This document shows, in pieces, positions 36,898 through 44,613 of a DNA stretch of 64,000 bases. How positions within the stretch are numbered: the first letter of the stretch is position 1; every line of letters starts with the position of its first letter. The notes below the pieces were generated by a model. That model was not told the origin of the DNA, searched no databases, and saw only the letters and a program-made list of their open reading frames with translations. The translations under genes and the position numbers were made by a program. The stretch comes from an uncultured Desulfosarcina sp. GTDB taxonomy: Bacteria; Desulfobacterota; Desulfobacteria; Desulfobacterales; Desulfosarcinaceae. The DNA is taken from NCBI RefSeq assembly GCF_963668215.1, contig NZ_OY764190.1, positions 2,666,001 through 2,730,000 of the forward strand, in the 5' to 3' direction.

Positions 36898-37497
36898 ATG
36901 GCTGAAACCGCTTTTAAAGGAACTCCCGTTACATTGGCCGGCGAAATTCCCCAACCCGGAGCCGTGGCACCGGATTTCCGCCTGGTCGGCAAAGATCTGT
37001 CCGATGTTGCGTTAACGGACTACGCGGGGAAAACCGTTATACTCAATGTGTTTCCGAGCATCGATACACAGGTTTGCGCCATGTCCGTGAGAAAATTCAA
37101 CGCCGAGATCGCTAATTTCGACAATGCCGTCGTTATCTGCGTGTCGGCCGATCTGCCTTTTGCCCATGGCCGGTTTTGCGGGGCCGAGGGACTGGACCAC
37201 GTGATCACCGCATCGACGTTCCGCAGTTCCGATTTCGGCGAGACATACGGCCTGCGCATTGCCGATGGGCCGCTGGCCGGTCTGATGGCCCGAGCCGTTC
37301 TTGTGATCGACGGGCAGGGCAAAGTGGCCTACTCGCAGCTGGTGCCCGACATCTCCCAGGAGCCGGATTACGAAACGGCCCTGGCCTGCCTGTCCAATGA
37401 AGAGGTCTTGCAGGCCTGCACGGCCAGCTTCACTGCGGAACATTCACGGTCGCTGGCCGATGACGGCCCCTGCGATGATGGCCGGGCCGGCGGCTGA
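36898..37497 (+). CDS. tpx: Thiol peroxidase Tpx with C-terminal extension
   Basis: 199 residues from the ATG 36898 (AAGGAGG seven bases upstream). Tpx signatures: peroxidatic Cys in [17 protein letters not shown] and resolving Cys in [13 protein letters not shown], separated as in atypical 2-Cys peroxiredoxins. Usual length is about 165-170; here a 30-residue tail ([15 protein letters not shown], one Cys, Asp/Gly rich) is added. Reduces peroxides with thioredoxin. Divergent from the redox array, it completes the peroxide defence set. The upstream AT-rich stretch contains a palindrome ATATCGATAT at 36736-36745. Confidence 0.95.
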   Translation: MAETAFKGTPVTLAGEIPQPGAVAPDFRLVGKDLSDVALTDYAGKTVILNVFPSIDTQVCAMSVRKFNAEIANFDNAVVICVSADLPFAHGRFCGAEGLDHVITASTFRSSDFGETYGLRIADGPLAGLMARAVLVIDGQGKVAYSQLVPDISQEPDYETALACLSNEEVLQACTASFTAEHSRSLADDGPCDDGRAGG

Positions 37498-37510
37498 AGA
37501 CCCGTGCCCG

Positions 37511-37640
37511 TCCAGAAATGGCCAATTCGCCCGATATCTTTGTTGCGCGAAAAATTTTATCCTCTAAATATCAACCATATGTCTGCGGTAAAATTTTTCG
37601 TGCGCCTCGATCTCGACCAAATTTCCCTATTTCTGGAAGG
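37511..37640. repeat. MITE-like long imperfect palindrome
   Basis: Outer arms TCCAGAAATGGCCAATT (37511 onward) and the complement of TCCAGAAATAGGGAAATTT (ending 37640), inner arms GCGCGAAAAATTTTATC (37545-37561) against GTAAAATTTTTCGTGCGC (37588-37605). No ORF. It fills the gap between tpx and the VOC gene. Structure and isolation suggest a small non-autonomous mobile or REP-type repeat. It may also terminate tpx. Confidence 0.6.
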
Positions 37641-37694
37641 GCACTACTTCGTTCATGCTACTAGTTCGCGCATGTATGCCGGGAGGTAAAGAAA

Positions 37695-38288
37695 ATGCCT
37701 TGCTACACCGGAATCAATCACCTTGCCATGGTTACCGGAGACATGGACGCCACCATCCGGTTCTGGCGGGACCTTCTTGAAATGCGTCTGGTGGCCGGAC
37801 TGGGCAGCAAAGGCTATCGGCACTATTTTCTGGAGATTTCCGAACATGACATGATTGCGTTTTTCGAATGGCCGGAGGTCAAGGCCGTTACCGAAAAAGA
37901 CCACGGGGTACCGGTAAAGGGCCCCGTCGTCTTCGATCATGTTTCCATTGGCGTTGCCGATGACGAGGACCTGTGGGAGATTAAGGACCGGCTGGAAGCC
38001 GCCGATTTTTGGGTGTCCGAGGTGATCGACCACGGCTTTATTCATTCCATTTATGCCTTTGATCCCAACGGGATTCCCATCGAATTCAGTGCGCCTTGCC
38101 CCGATGTGGATGTACGACGCCATCCTCAGATGCATGATCGCCATCCGACGAAAACCGCTTTGGAAGGATCCGAACCCCATCCGGGAAAATGGCCGGCCGT
38201 CGTTCGTCGCACCCCTTCAGACGATCGGATGATTTATCCAGGCGAAGGGGTGGTGTTTGCAGATGACGGGAAGGGATCAGGTGGCTGA
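37695..38288 (+). CDS. VOC-superfamily (glyoxalase/dioxygenase-like) protein
   Basis: 197 residues. Residues 5-135 show two beta-alpha-beta-beta-beta units of the vicinal oxygen chelate fold: INHLAMVTGDMDATIRFWRD and FDHVSIGVADDEDLWEIKDRL, ending with FDPNGIPIEFS, with metal ligands His in the first and second strands and Glu in EFS. The last 60 residues are of low complexity, rich in Pro/Arg. Substrate cannot be told. GGAGG precedes the start; it is followed by trxC. Confidence 0.85.
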   Translation: MPCYTGINHLAMVTGDMDATIRFWRDLLEMRLVAGLGSKGYRHYFLEISEHDMIAFFEWPEVKAVTEKDHGVPVKGPVVFDHVSIGVADDEDLWEIKDRLEAADFWVSEVIDHGFIHSIYAFDPNGIPIEFSAPCPDVDVRRHPQMHDRHPTKTALEGSEPHPGKWPAVVRRTPSDDRMIYPGEGVVFADDGKGSGG

Positions 38289-38330
38289 GTGCCGGCCCGA
38301 TCCCATTGCGGTCCCGAAAAAGGAGAGACA

Positions 38331-38786
38331 ATGACCGATGAACGCGTAATGATCAAATGCCGCAACTGCGGTGCCCGCAACCGTATTCCCGTCGCACGGC
38401 TTAACGACGGCCCCCGTTGCGGCCGCTGCAAGACTCCGTTTCCAGCCATCGCGACGCCCAGCCGGCCGGTCGTGGTTACCGACCGCACCTTTGCCGACGA
38501 GGTGCTGGCCAGCCCCTTGCCCGTTTTGCTGGACTGCTGGGCCTCCTGGTGCGCGCCGTGCGGCGCCATGGCCCCGGTCCTGGACGATCTGGCGAGAAGC
38601 TACACGGGACGGCTGAAAGTCGCCAAGCTCAATGTGGACCAGAACCCGGTCACCGCCAGCCGTTACAATGTGATGAGCCTGCCGACGCTGCTGTTTTTCC
38701 GGGACGGGAAGGTGGTGGATACGGCCGCCGGCGCCCTGCCGAAACAGGAGGTCGAACGATACCTCTATCGCTTTCTGGCCGGGTAG
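38331..38786 (+). CDS. trxC: Thioredoxin 2 with zinc ribbon (TrxC)
   Basis: 151 residues from ATG 38331 (AAAGGAG upstream; an earlier in-frame codon at 38289 lacks one). The zinc ribbon CRNCGARNRIP and CGRCK occupies residues 8-36, then a thioredoxin domain with WCAPCG, a variation on the normal WCGPC, and cis-Pro motif SLPTLLFF. TrxC-type proteins are linked to oxidative stress. Stand-alone reducing protein that may serve tpx; it precedes the SDR gene by 52 bases. Confidence 0.93.
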   Translation: MTDERVMIKCRNCGARNRIPVARLNDGPRCGRCKTPFPAIATPSRPVVVTDRTFADEVLASPLPVLLDCWASWCAPCGAMAPVLDDLARSYTGRLKVAKLNVDQNPVTASRYNVMSLPTLLFFRDGKVVDTAAGALPKQEVERYLYRFLAG

Positions 38787-38838
38787 GGTACAATTTGAAC
38801 CATCTTCGAAGCGTTTGTGATGAACCGAGGAGGCCGCC

Positions 38839-39744
38839 ATGAAGATTGTCGTCACCGGAGCATCGGGGTTCGTGGGAACGGCCTTGTCCCGCTTTTTGCT
38901 GGAACAGGGCCATACGGTGACCGGTCTGGGAACGTCCCGGGAGTCCGGGCTGGAATCGGATGCCGGATTTGAGTGGATCCGTGCGGATACCACCCGCCCC
39001 GGAAAATGGCAGGAGGCGGTCGCCGATGCCGATGGGGTGGTCAACCTGGCCGGCCGGACCATTTTCAAGCGCTGGACCCGGGCCTACAAGAGCCAGATTG
39101 TTGAAAGCCGCCTGAAAACTACTGGCCATATTGTCAGTGCCATGACCGGCGAAAACAGAGTTCTTCTCAGCACCTCGGCGGTCGGGTATTACGGCAGCCG
39201 GGGAGACGAACTTCTCGATGAACAGGCAAGGGCGGGAGACGATTTTCTGGCCCGCCTGTCCGTGGACTGGGAAAAGGCGGCCCTGGCGGCGGAGCAGAAA
39301 GGCGTCCGGGTTGCCATCATGCGTTTCGGTGTGGTGCTGGGCGCCGGCGGCGGTGCGCTGTCCCGGATGGTGCCGGCATTCCGATCCTTTGCCGGTGGGC
39401 CTTTGGGCAACGGGCGCCAGTGGTTCTCCTGGATCCATCTGACCGATCTGTTGGGCGCCGTCCGGTTCCTGATCGAAAACGGTAACTCCCAAGGCGTTTA
39501 TAATTTCTGCGCGCCGGGAGCGGTCCGGCAAAAGACGTTTGCCCGGTCCCTGGGAAGGGTGCTGGGGCGCCCGGCTCTGGTGCCGGCACCTTCCATCGCC
39601 CTGCGGCTGATGATGGGGGAGATGGCTAACATGCTGCTTGTCAGCCAGCGGGTCGTTCCCCAACGGTTGATCGAAGAAGGTTTCACCTTCCGGTTTCCGG
39701 ATGTGGACGGTGCACTAGCGGACCTGCTGAAGGCGTCGCCATGA
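38839..39744 (+). CDS. TIGR01777-family SDR (epimerase/oxidoreductase)
   Basis: 301 residues. N-terminal NADP-binding loop VVTGASGFVGTALSRFLL, VVNLAGRTIFKRW, catalytic-type YYGSRGDE region (STSAVGYYGSRGDELLDE), FRFGVVLGAGGGALS, and the C-terminal DUF1731-like segment ending RLIEEGFTFRFPDVDGALADLL. It fits the SDR39U1/TIGR01777 family, of unknown chemistry. Its stop codon overlaps the start of the double nitroreductase gene by four bases (ATGA), so both are co-translated. Confidence 0.9.
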   Translation: MKIVVTGASGFVGTALSRFLLEQGHTVTGLGTSRESGLESDAGFEWIRADTTRPGKWQEAVADADGVVNLAGRTIFKRWTRAYKSQIVESRLKTTGHIVSAMTGENRVLLSTSAVGYYGSRGDELLDEQARAGDDFLARLSVDWEKAALAAEQKGVRVAIMRFGVVLGAGGGALSRMVPAFRSFAGGPLGNGRQWFSWIHLTDLLGAVRFLIENGNSQGVYNFCAPGAVRQKTFARSLGRVLGRPALVPAPSIALRLMMGEMANMLLVSQRVVPQRLIEEGFTFRFPDVDGALADLLKASP

Positions 39745-41258
39745 ACGATTCGGCTTCAACGGCCGCCGGCTACCACCGGGCAACCAGCTACCGGCGCCAC
39801 CGGATTCCGCCCCATGCCCTGGACTGGGCCAACCAGCCGGCCCTGGTCAAAGACTACTCCGGGCTGCCCCGCATTCCCCTGCCCCGGAACCTTGAACTGC
39901 CGCGGGTCGATTATTTCACCCGGGCCTGCCGTCCAGAGCCCGAATGTCGCACCCCCGACGTTGCCCCGAATTTTAACCAGATCGCCGCGATCCTGCAGTT
40001 AAGCCATGGGGTGACCGCTCGCGCGGTGCATTCCGGCCAGCCCTTCTACTATCGCAGCGTGGCCTCGGCCGGGGCCCTGTATCCGTCCGAACTCTACCTG
40101 GCGGCCTACGAAAGTGACGGTCTGCATGCGGGGCTGTACCACTACGATCCCCTTGGTTTTTCCCTGACCGAACTTCGCAGGCAGCCGTTGCCGGCGATAC
40201 CCAAAGTGGATCGGCCGGTTGCGGCCAGCTTCTACATCACCGGTATTTTTTTTCGCAGCGCCTGGAAATACCGCAGCCGGGCGTACCGCTATGTCCTGCT
40301 GGATGCCGGCCATCTGCTGGAGAACCTGCGCCTGGCCCTTGGTGCGTTGAACCAACGCTTTTCCATCCATCTCGATTTCGACGACGAGCAGACAGCGAAC
40401 CTGCTGGGCCTGGACCCCGAGCGTGAGGTGTGCCTGGCCTGCATTCATCTGCACACCGACGCCGACAAAGGTCTGCAGCCCGCCGCTTCCATCGAACTGG
40501 AGCCGTCGGGCGTCGACATTCGACGGGCATCCCGGGTGTCCGGCCGGGAGGCATCCTATTCGGAGATTCTGAACCTCCATCGGGCCGGAAGCGGAGGCGG
40601 GTCGGTTGATTCTTCCTCGCCAATGCTGGTGACCCATGGTCAGCCGTTGGCAAGAATCGATCTGGCGCCGTCGGATTCTCCGGTTGCGGCAGACTACACG
40701 CAGGTATTGGGACGGCGCCGCTCCCGCCGCAACTTTATTTCCGCCGACGTGTCCCGTGAGAACTTCATGACCTTTGCGGAAACCATGGTCCAGAGCATGG
40801 GGGCCCGATCCGGCATGCCGGCAGCCTGCCGGTCGGCGCTGGCCGCCGGTATCCTGGCAAGCGAGAACATGCCCGTGCCGCCCGGTTTCTACCTGCTGGA
40901 TCCGAAAAAGCGCCAATTGGAGCAACAGCTCACGGGGTTGCTCATCCAAGACATGGCGGCGGCCTGCCTGGATCAGATGTGGCTCAAGCATGCCGGCCTG
41001 CACCTGCTGTTTTTGACCGACCCGGCATTTCTGGACGAGCTTTGGGGCGCCCGCGGCTATCGCTATGCCATGATCGAAGCCGGACGCTTAGGCCAGCAGG
41101 CCTACCTTGCGGCCACGGCCCTGGGGTGGGGTGCCTGCGGCATCGGCGCCATTTACGACCGGGAGGCCGCGGATCTTCTCGGCCTGACGGAAAACGGCGC
41201 CCTGGTGTATCTGGTTGGCATCGGGCCGGTTAAAACGAATGTTGGCAAAACGCGTTGA
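39741..41258 (+). CDS. SagB/ThcOx-type protein with two nitroreductase domains
   Basis: 505 residues containing two nitroreductase-like FMN-binding halves: residues about 85-270 (SVASAGALYPSELYLAAYES, YRYVLLDAGHLLENLRLALG) and about 325-505 (GRRRSRRNFISADVSRENF, YRYAMIEAGRLGQQAYLAATALGWGACGIGAIYD). SagB-type oxidases of thiazole/oxazole peptides use this fold, but no SagC/SagD-type cyclase or precursor peptide is seen nearby, so a stand-alone oxidoreductase is more likely. Coupled by ATGA overlap to the preceding SDR gene. Confidence 0.88.
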   Translation: MNDSASTAAGYHRATSYRRHRIPPHALDWANQPALVKDYSGLPRIPLPRNLELPRVDYFTRACRPEPECRTPDVAPNFNQIAAILQLSHGVTARAVHSGQPFYYRSVASAGALYPSELYLAAYESDGLHAGLYHYDPLGFSLTELRRQPLPAIPKVDRPVAASFYITGIFFRSAWKYRSRAYRYVLLDAGHLLENLRLALGALNQRFSIHLDFDDEQTANLLGLDPEREVCLACIHLHTDADKGLQPAASIELEPSGVDIRRASRVSGREASYSEILNLHRAGSGGGSVDSSSPMLVTHGQPLARIDLAPSDSPVAADYTQVLGRRRSRRNFISADVSRENFMTFAETMVQSMGARSGMPAACRSALAAGILASENMPVPPGFYLLDPKKRQLEQQLTGLLIQDMAAACLDQMWLKHAGLHLLFLTDPAFLDELWGARGYRYAMIEAGRLGQQAYLAATALGWGACGIGAIYDREAADLLGLTENGALVYLVGIGPVKTNVGKTR

Positions 41259-41315
41259 CAGGGGCAGCTGATCTGGGTCATCCTGCGATCCATTCAGCAA
41301 AGGAGAACTCGATTC

Positions 41316-42257
41316 ATGGCCATTAACCTTAAGATTTTCTCCGGCAGCGCCAATCCCAAGCTGGCGTCGGCGATCTGCAGTCATCTGGGCATCGAACTCA
41401 GCCGCATGAAGGTGTCGCGTTTTTCCAATGACAACCTGTTTGTGCAGATCCAGGAGAACGTTCGGGAAAAGGATGTGTTCGTGGTCCAGCCCTTCATCGC
41501 TCCGGTGGGCGACACGCTGTTAGAGCTGTTCATTATCCTGGACGCTCTTAAAAGTGCCTCGGCCCGGCGCATCACCGCGGTGATTCCCTATTATTCCTAT
41601 GCCCGCTCCGACAAGAAAGACGCCCCGCGGATCTCCATCGCCGGCCGACTCATGGCCGATCTGCTCCGGACGGCCGGCGCCAACCGGGTGCTGACCATGG
41701 ATCTGCACTCCGACGCGGTGCACGGATTTTTCAGTGTTCCGGTAGACCACCTCACGGCCATTCCCTATTTTGTGAAGCATTTCCGCGAGCGGCTGGACAT
41801 GGACAGGGCCGTCGTGGTGGCCACGGATGCCGGCGGCGCCAAACGGGCCGGCCGGTTTGCCCAGCGCATCCACCTGCCTTTGGCCATCATCGATAAGCGG
41901 CGGGTGGCCGATACCGAAGTGGAGCAGGGGTTGGTCGTGGGCGATGTCAAGGGGCGCGATGCCATCATTTTCGAGGACGAAATTTCCACCGGCGGTACCC
42001 TGGTCGCATCGGTGGCAACCCTTGCCGCAGCCGGGGCAAGGCGCATCTATGCGGGAGCCACCCACGGCGTGCTGTGCGGTCCGGCCATCGACCGCCTGAC
42101 CGAAAGCGCCATCGAATCCGTGGCCGTGACCGATACAATCCACCTTCCCGAGGACAAACGGATGAATAAAATCGTCACCCTTTCCGTGGCGCCGCTGTTT
42201 GCCGAGGCCATCCGGCGGATTCATACCGGCGAAAGTGTCGGAGCCTTGTTTGACTGA
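41316..42257 (+). CDS. prs: Ribose-phosphate pyrophosphokinase
   Basis: 313 residues. ATP loop YYSYARSDKKDAPRISIAGR; divalent metal site DLHSDAVHGFFSVPVDHL; catalytic flexible loop ATDAGGAKRAGRFA; PRPP loop FEDEISTGGT. Differences from housekeeping Prs in the flexible loop (AKR against VVRAR) and PRPP loop (E-D-E against D-D) suggest a divergent paralogue or an archaeal-like enzyme. Makes PRPP from ribose 5-phosphate and ATP for purine/pyrimidine, His, Trp and NAD synthesis. Upstream, AAAGGAG precedes its ATG. Confidence 0.9.
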   Translation: MAINLKIFSGSANPKLASAICSHLGIELSRMKVSRFSNDNLFVQIQENVREKDVFVVQPFIAPVGDTLLELFIILDALKSASARRITAVIPYYSYARSDKKDAPRISIAGRLMADLLRTAGANRVLTMDLHSDAVHGFFSVPVDHLTAIPYFVKHFRERLDMDRAVVVATDAGGAKRAGRFAQRIHLPLAIIDKRRVADTEVEQGLVVGDVKGRDAIIFEDEISTGGTLVASVATLAAAGARRIYAGATHGVLCGPAIDRLTESAIESVAVTDTIHLPEDKRMNKIVTLSVAPLFAEAIRRIHTGESVGALFD

Positions 42258-42342
42258 CATGGAATTATCCAGGGCGCCGACAGGGTGCGGAACTTCATCC
42301 GGTCATTTTTCTGAAACGGTCAAAATGGAGGCCGCCCATGCC

Positions 42343-42858
42343 ATGATCGATGCCTCGTCGGCCATTCTGCTGACCAAGGCCGGGGCCATGGAAGCCTGCT
42401 GCCAGGCGTTCCGAATCAAGATGACCCGTCGGGTTTTCGAGGAGGTGACCGTTGCGGACCGTCCGGGGGAAAGACGGTTGCGTGCCCTGGAGGGAAAGGT
42501 GGCGGGATTTGCCGTCGTGGAAGATCCAACCGGCCCCCTTCCCGACCGGGCGGCTGCGGATCTGCTGCGGCTTCACCCGGGAGAGCGCGACACCCTGCAC
42601 CATTTTTTAAATGGCTCGGCCCGTTTCGTGATTCTCGACGACGGCAAGGGGGTGCAGGTATGCCGCCGGCATGCAATTCCCCATATCAACGCCCTGTTGT
42701 GCCCCAAAATCTTGCATCATAGCGAACGGCTGCCGGATGCCCAGCAGGTCCGATCCTTGTTTGACCGGATCGCCGGTCTGGGTCGCTATTCAAAAGATGT
42801 CCTGGCGTGGGCCCGGCAATGCCGACGGTCGGATCTCGAGTTTTTCCTGAACCAGTAA
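42343..42858 (+). CDS. PIN-domain-like protein
   Basis: 171 residues from ATG 42343, where the PIN fold normally starts (MIDASSAILLTKAGAMEACC). The four acidic positions of the nuclease centre can be read: Asp3, Glu in RRVFEEVT, Glu in HPGERDT and Asp in VILDDGKGVQ. Upstream in-frame starts exist at 42259 and 42325, but the sequence before 42343 looks unrelated to the family. PIN proteins are RNases, often VapC-like toxins; no antitoxin gene is next to it, so this may be a solitary processing enzyme. Confidence 0.78.
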   Translation: MIDASSAILLTKAGAMEACCQAFRIKMTRRVFEEVTVADRPGERRLRALEGKVAGFAVVEDPTGPLPDRAAADLLRLHPGERDTLHHFLNGSARFVILDDGKGVQVCRRHAIPHINALLCPKILHHSERLPDAQQVRSLFDRIAGLGRYSKDVLAWARQCRRSDLEFFLNQ

Positions 42859-42861
42859 AAA

Positions 42862-42901
42862 TGGGAGCGTGGGCTTGCCCCCGCTTTCTATAAGGCGGGA
42901 A
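42862..42901. repeat. Second REP-like element (ATGGGAGCG family)
   Basis: Starts ATGGGAGCGTGGGCTTGCCC and contains CCCGCTTTCTATAAGGCGGG, giving two small hairpins in 40 bases immediately after the PIN gene stop. Shares the ATGGGAGCG head with the palindrome at 8304-8365. May act as a terminator between convergent PIN and small motility-type genes. Confidence 0.5.
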
Positions 42902-42913
42902 TTGGGGAAACGG

Positions 42914-43090
42914 CTATACTTGAATATCGATGGTCTGGCCCAAACCACTTGCGGCAAGCATCTGGGCGATTTCCTGCTGGTTTTCGGCCAGTTCGCGCAA
43001 GAGGGCCATCTGGGTTTCCATGACAGTCTGAAGCTGCTGTGAAGCCGAGGCCATGGCCATGGTGGATGCGGGGGTGGCAGAGATATTCAT
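42914..43090 (-). CDS. Small YjfB-like putative motility protein
   Basis: 58 residues starting MNISATPASTMAMASASQQL and ending GLGQTIDIQV. Residues 14-45 form one amphipathic helix (QTVMETQMALLRELAENQQE). The N- and C-terminal signatures match the short YjfB putative motility family. Start at 43090 is supported by AAGGAG eight bases upstream. The upstream sequence holds a consensus-quality sigma-28 box (43122-43148), which supports membership in the flagellar/chemotaxis regulon. Function unknown. Confidence 0.85.
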   Translation of the reverse strand: MNISATPASTMAMASASQQLQTVMETQMALLRELAENQQEIAQMLAASGLGQTIDIQV

Positions 43091-43121
43091 CGTGTTCGCT
43101 CCTTGAGCCGGGTTACAATGG

Positions 43122-43148
43122 ATATCGGCAAAAGCGGCGCCGACTTGA
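43122..43148 (-). promoter_or_regulatory. Sigma-28 (FliA-type) promoter of the YjfB-like gene
   Basis: TCAA, exactly 15 bases, then GCCGATAT on the minus strand; the -10 part matches the GCCGATAA consensus at 7 of 8. The start point would be near 43115, about 25 bases before the ATG at 43090. Confidence 0.85.
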
Positions 43149-43167
43149 GCTTTTTTGACTTCTATGG

Positions 43168-43194
43168 TTAAGTAACATCTGGTAATGCCGATAG
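43168..43194 (+). promoter_or_regulatory. Sigma-28 (FliA-type) promoter of the 67-residue gene
   Basis: TTAA, exactly 15 bases, then GCCGATAG on the plus strand, back to back with the minus-strand promoter at 43122-43148. The AAGGAGG ribosome site lies 9 bases after the -10 element, so the leader would be very short. Matching structure on both strands makes chance unlikely. Confidence 0.85.
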
Positions 43195-43216
43195 AAACAA
43201 GTAAGGAGGTGCAGTC

Positions 43217-43420
43217 ATGGATATCGTTATGATCGGCAGCGCTTCGGTGAAAAATCAGGACCTGCGAAAGCGGGTGGCCCGGGTGGCGTCCAGAAAGAAT
43301 GGGGTTGTCGAACGACGCCGCAACCATGCGGACCGCCGCAAAAGTGTCCGCGACGGCGTGGTGGTCAGCCTCTCTTACCGCAATGACCGCCGGGTCAATC
43401 CGGACCGTCGCCAGTCCTGA
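43217..43420 (+). CDS. Small basic protein of probable motility regulon, function unknown
   Basis: 67 residues, 19 of them Arg/Lys, with repeated arginine-rich blocks: VVERRRNHADRRKSVRDG and YRNDRRVNPDRRQS. This ERR/DRR pattern is reminiscent of the leading arm of PilZ proteins, but no PilZ barrel follows. Could bind nucleic acid or c-di-GMP. AAGGAGG precedes the ATG by seven bases. Divergent from the YjfB-like gene and driven by a matching sigma-28 promoter, so a role in motility or chemotaxis is inferred. Confidence 0.75.
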   Translation: MDIVMIGSASVKNQDLRKRVARVASRKNGVVERRRNHADRRKSVRDGVVVSLSYRNDRRVNPDRRQS

Positions 43421-43556
43421 TAGACAAGCATGATCGATTCGTCCCGCCCGCAAAAAGCCTTTTTCGAAAACGCCGGTGGTGGCGTTATTTCCCGCCCTGT
43501 GGTATTATCCACTTAGTTTCCCCTGATCTGTTTCCTTCTTTCCTGGAGTCGGCTTT

Positions 43557-44600
43557 ATGGAGCAGATGACCGCCATGATGTTGGAGCGCGTCCATGATCT
43601 GCAGCGGACTGACGCGCCCTTGGTTTGCCGGCAGGTGCCCGTTCCGCAGCCCGGCGACCACGAAATTCTGATTCGTGTGACCGCCTGTGGCGTGTGCCAC
43701 ACCGAATTGGATGAAATCGAGGGACGGACGCCTCCGCCGAGGTTCCCCGTCGTTCCCGGCCATGAGGTGGTGGGGCGGGTGGCCGGCAGGGGAGCGGGCG
43801 CCCGGCGCTTTTCCGACGGCCAGCGGGTCGGGGTGGCCTGGATCAACCGCGCCTGTGGGCGATGCCGTTTCTGCCGGGAGGGGCTGGAAAACCTTTGCCC
43901 TGAATTTTCCGCCACCGGAAGGGATGCCCACGGCGGTTACGCCCAGTATATGGCGGTGCACGAAGACTTCGCCTTCCCGATTCCCGACTGTTTTTCCGAC
44001 GTCCAGGCGGCGCCTTTGTTTTGCGCCGGCGCCATTGGATACCGCTCCATGTCCCTTTGCAACCTGCGCGACGGGCAGCGCCTCGGTCTCACCGGTTTCG
44101 GCGCCTCGGCCCACCTTGTGCTCAAGATGGTCCGCCACCAGTTTCCCCACACAACGGTTTGCATTTTTGCCCGTAGTCCGGGAGAACGCGAGTTTGCCCG
44201 TTCCCTGGGAGCAGTCTGGGCCGGGGATACGAAAGAGACCGCCCCGCATCCACTGGACTGCATCATCGACACAACACCGGCCTGGACACCGGTGGTGGAG
44301 GGGCTTAGGAACCTGGCTCCGGGCGGACGGCTGGTCATCAACGCCATTCGCAAGGAGACCGCCGATCAAGAGTCTTTGCTGCGTCTGGATTATTCGACCC
44401 ATCTCTGGCAGGAAAAAGAGATCAAGAGCGTCGCCAATGTCGCCCGGTCGGACGTTTCCCGTTTTCTCGAACTGGCTGAACGGATTCCCATCATCCCGGA
44501 GGTGGAGACCTTTGACCTCACGGAGGCCAACCGGGCCCTCATGGAACTGAAGAAGAGAAAGATCCGCGGAGCTAAAGTGTTGGTCGTCAATTCGACCTGA
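43557..44600 (+). CDS. Zinc-dependent alcohol dehydrogenase family protein
   Basis: 347 residues in the medium-chain dehydrogenase fold. Catalytic zinc: Cys in CGVCHTELDEIEGRTP and His-Glu in PGHEVVGRV. Structural zinc lobe: CGRCRFCREGLENLC. The Rossmann segment begins LGLTGFGASAHLVLKMV, where the usual GxGxxG is altered to GFGASA. Acts on an alcohol or aldehyde; cofactor likely NADP or NAD. The ribosome site is not obvious (CTGGAG at about 12 bases). Stop lies 13 bases before the MEMO/AMMECR1 gene, so they may be co-transcribed. Confidence 0.9.
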   Translation: MEQMTAMMLERVHDLQRTDAPLVCRQVPVPQPGDHEILIRVTACGVCHTELDEIEGRTPPPRFPVVPGHEVVGRVAGRGAGARRFSDGQRVGVAWINRACGRCRFCREGLENLCPEFSATGRDAHGGYAQYMAVHEDFAFPIPDCFSDVQAAPLFCAGAIGYRSMSLCNLRDGQRLGLTGFGASAHLVLKMVRHQFPHTTVCIFARSPGEREFARSLGAVWAGDTKETAPHPLDCIIDTTPAWTPVVEGLRNLAPGGRLVINAIRKETADQESLLRLDYSTHLWQEKEIKSVANVARSDVSRFLELAERIPIIPEVETFDLTEANRALMELKKRKIRGAKVLVVNST

Positions 44601-44613
44601 AAGAGATGGCCGC

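Noticed and set aside
39741..41258. Thiazole/oxazole-modified peptide cluster around the SagB-like gene
   Set aside because: No SagC/SagD-like cyclase, no YcaO, and no precursor peptide in the neighbouring genes.
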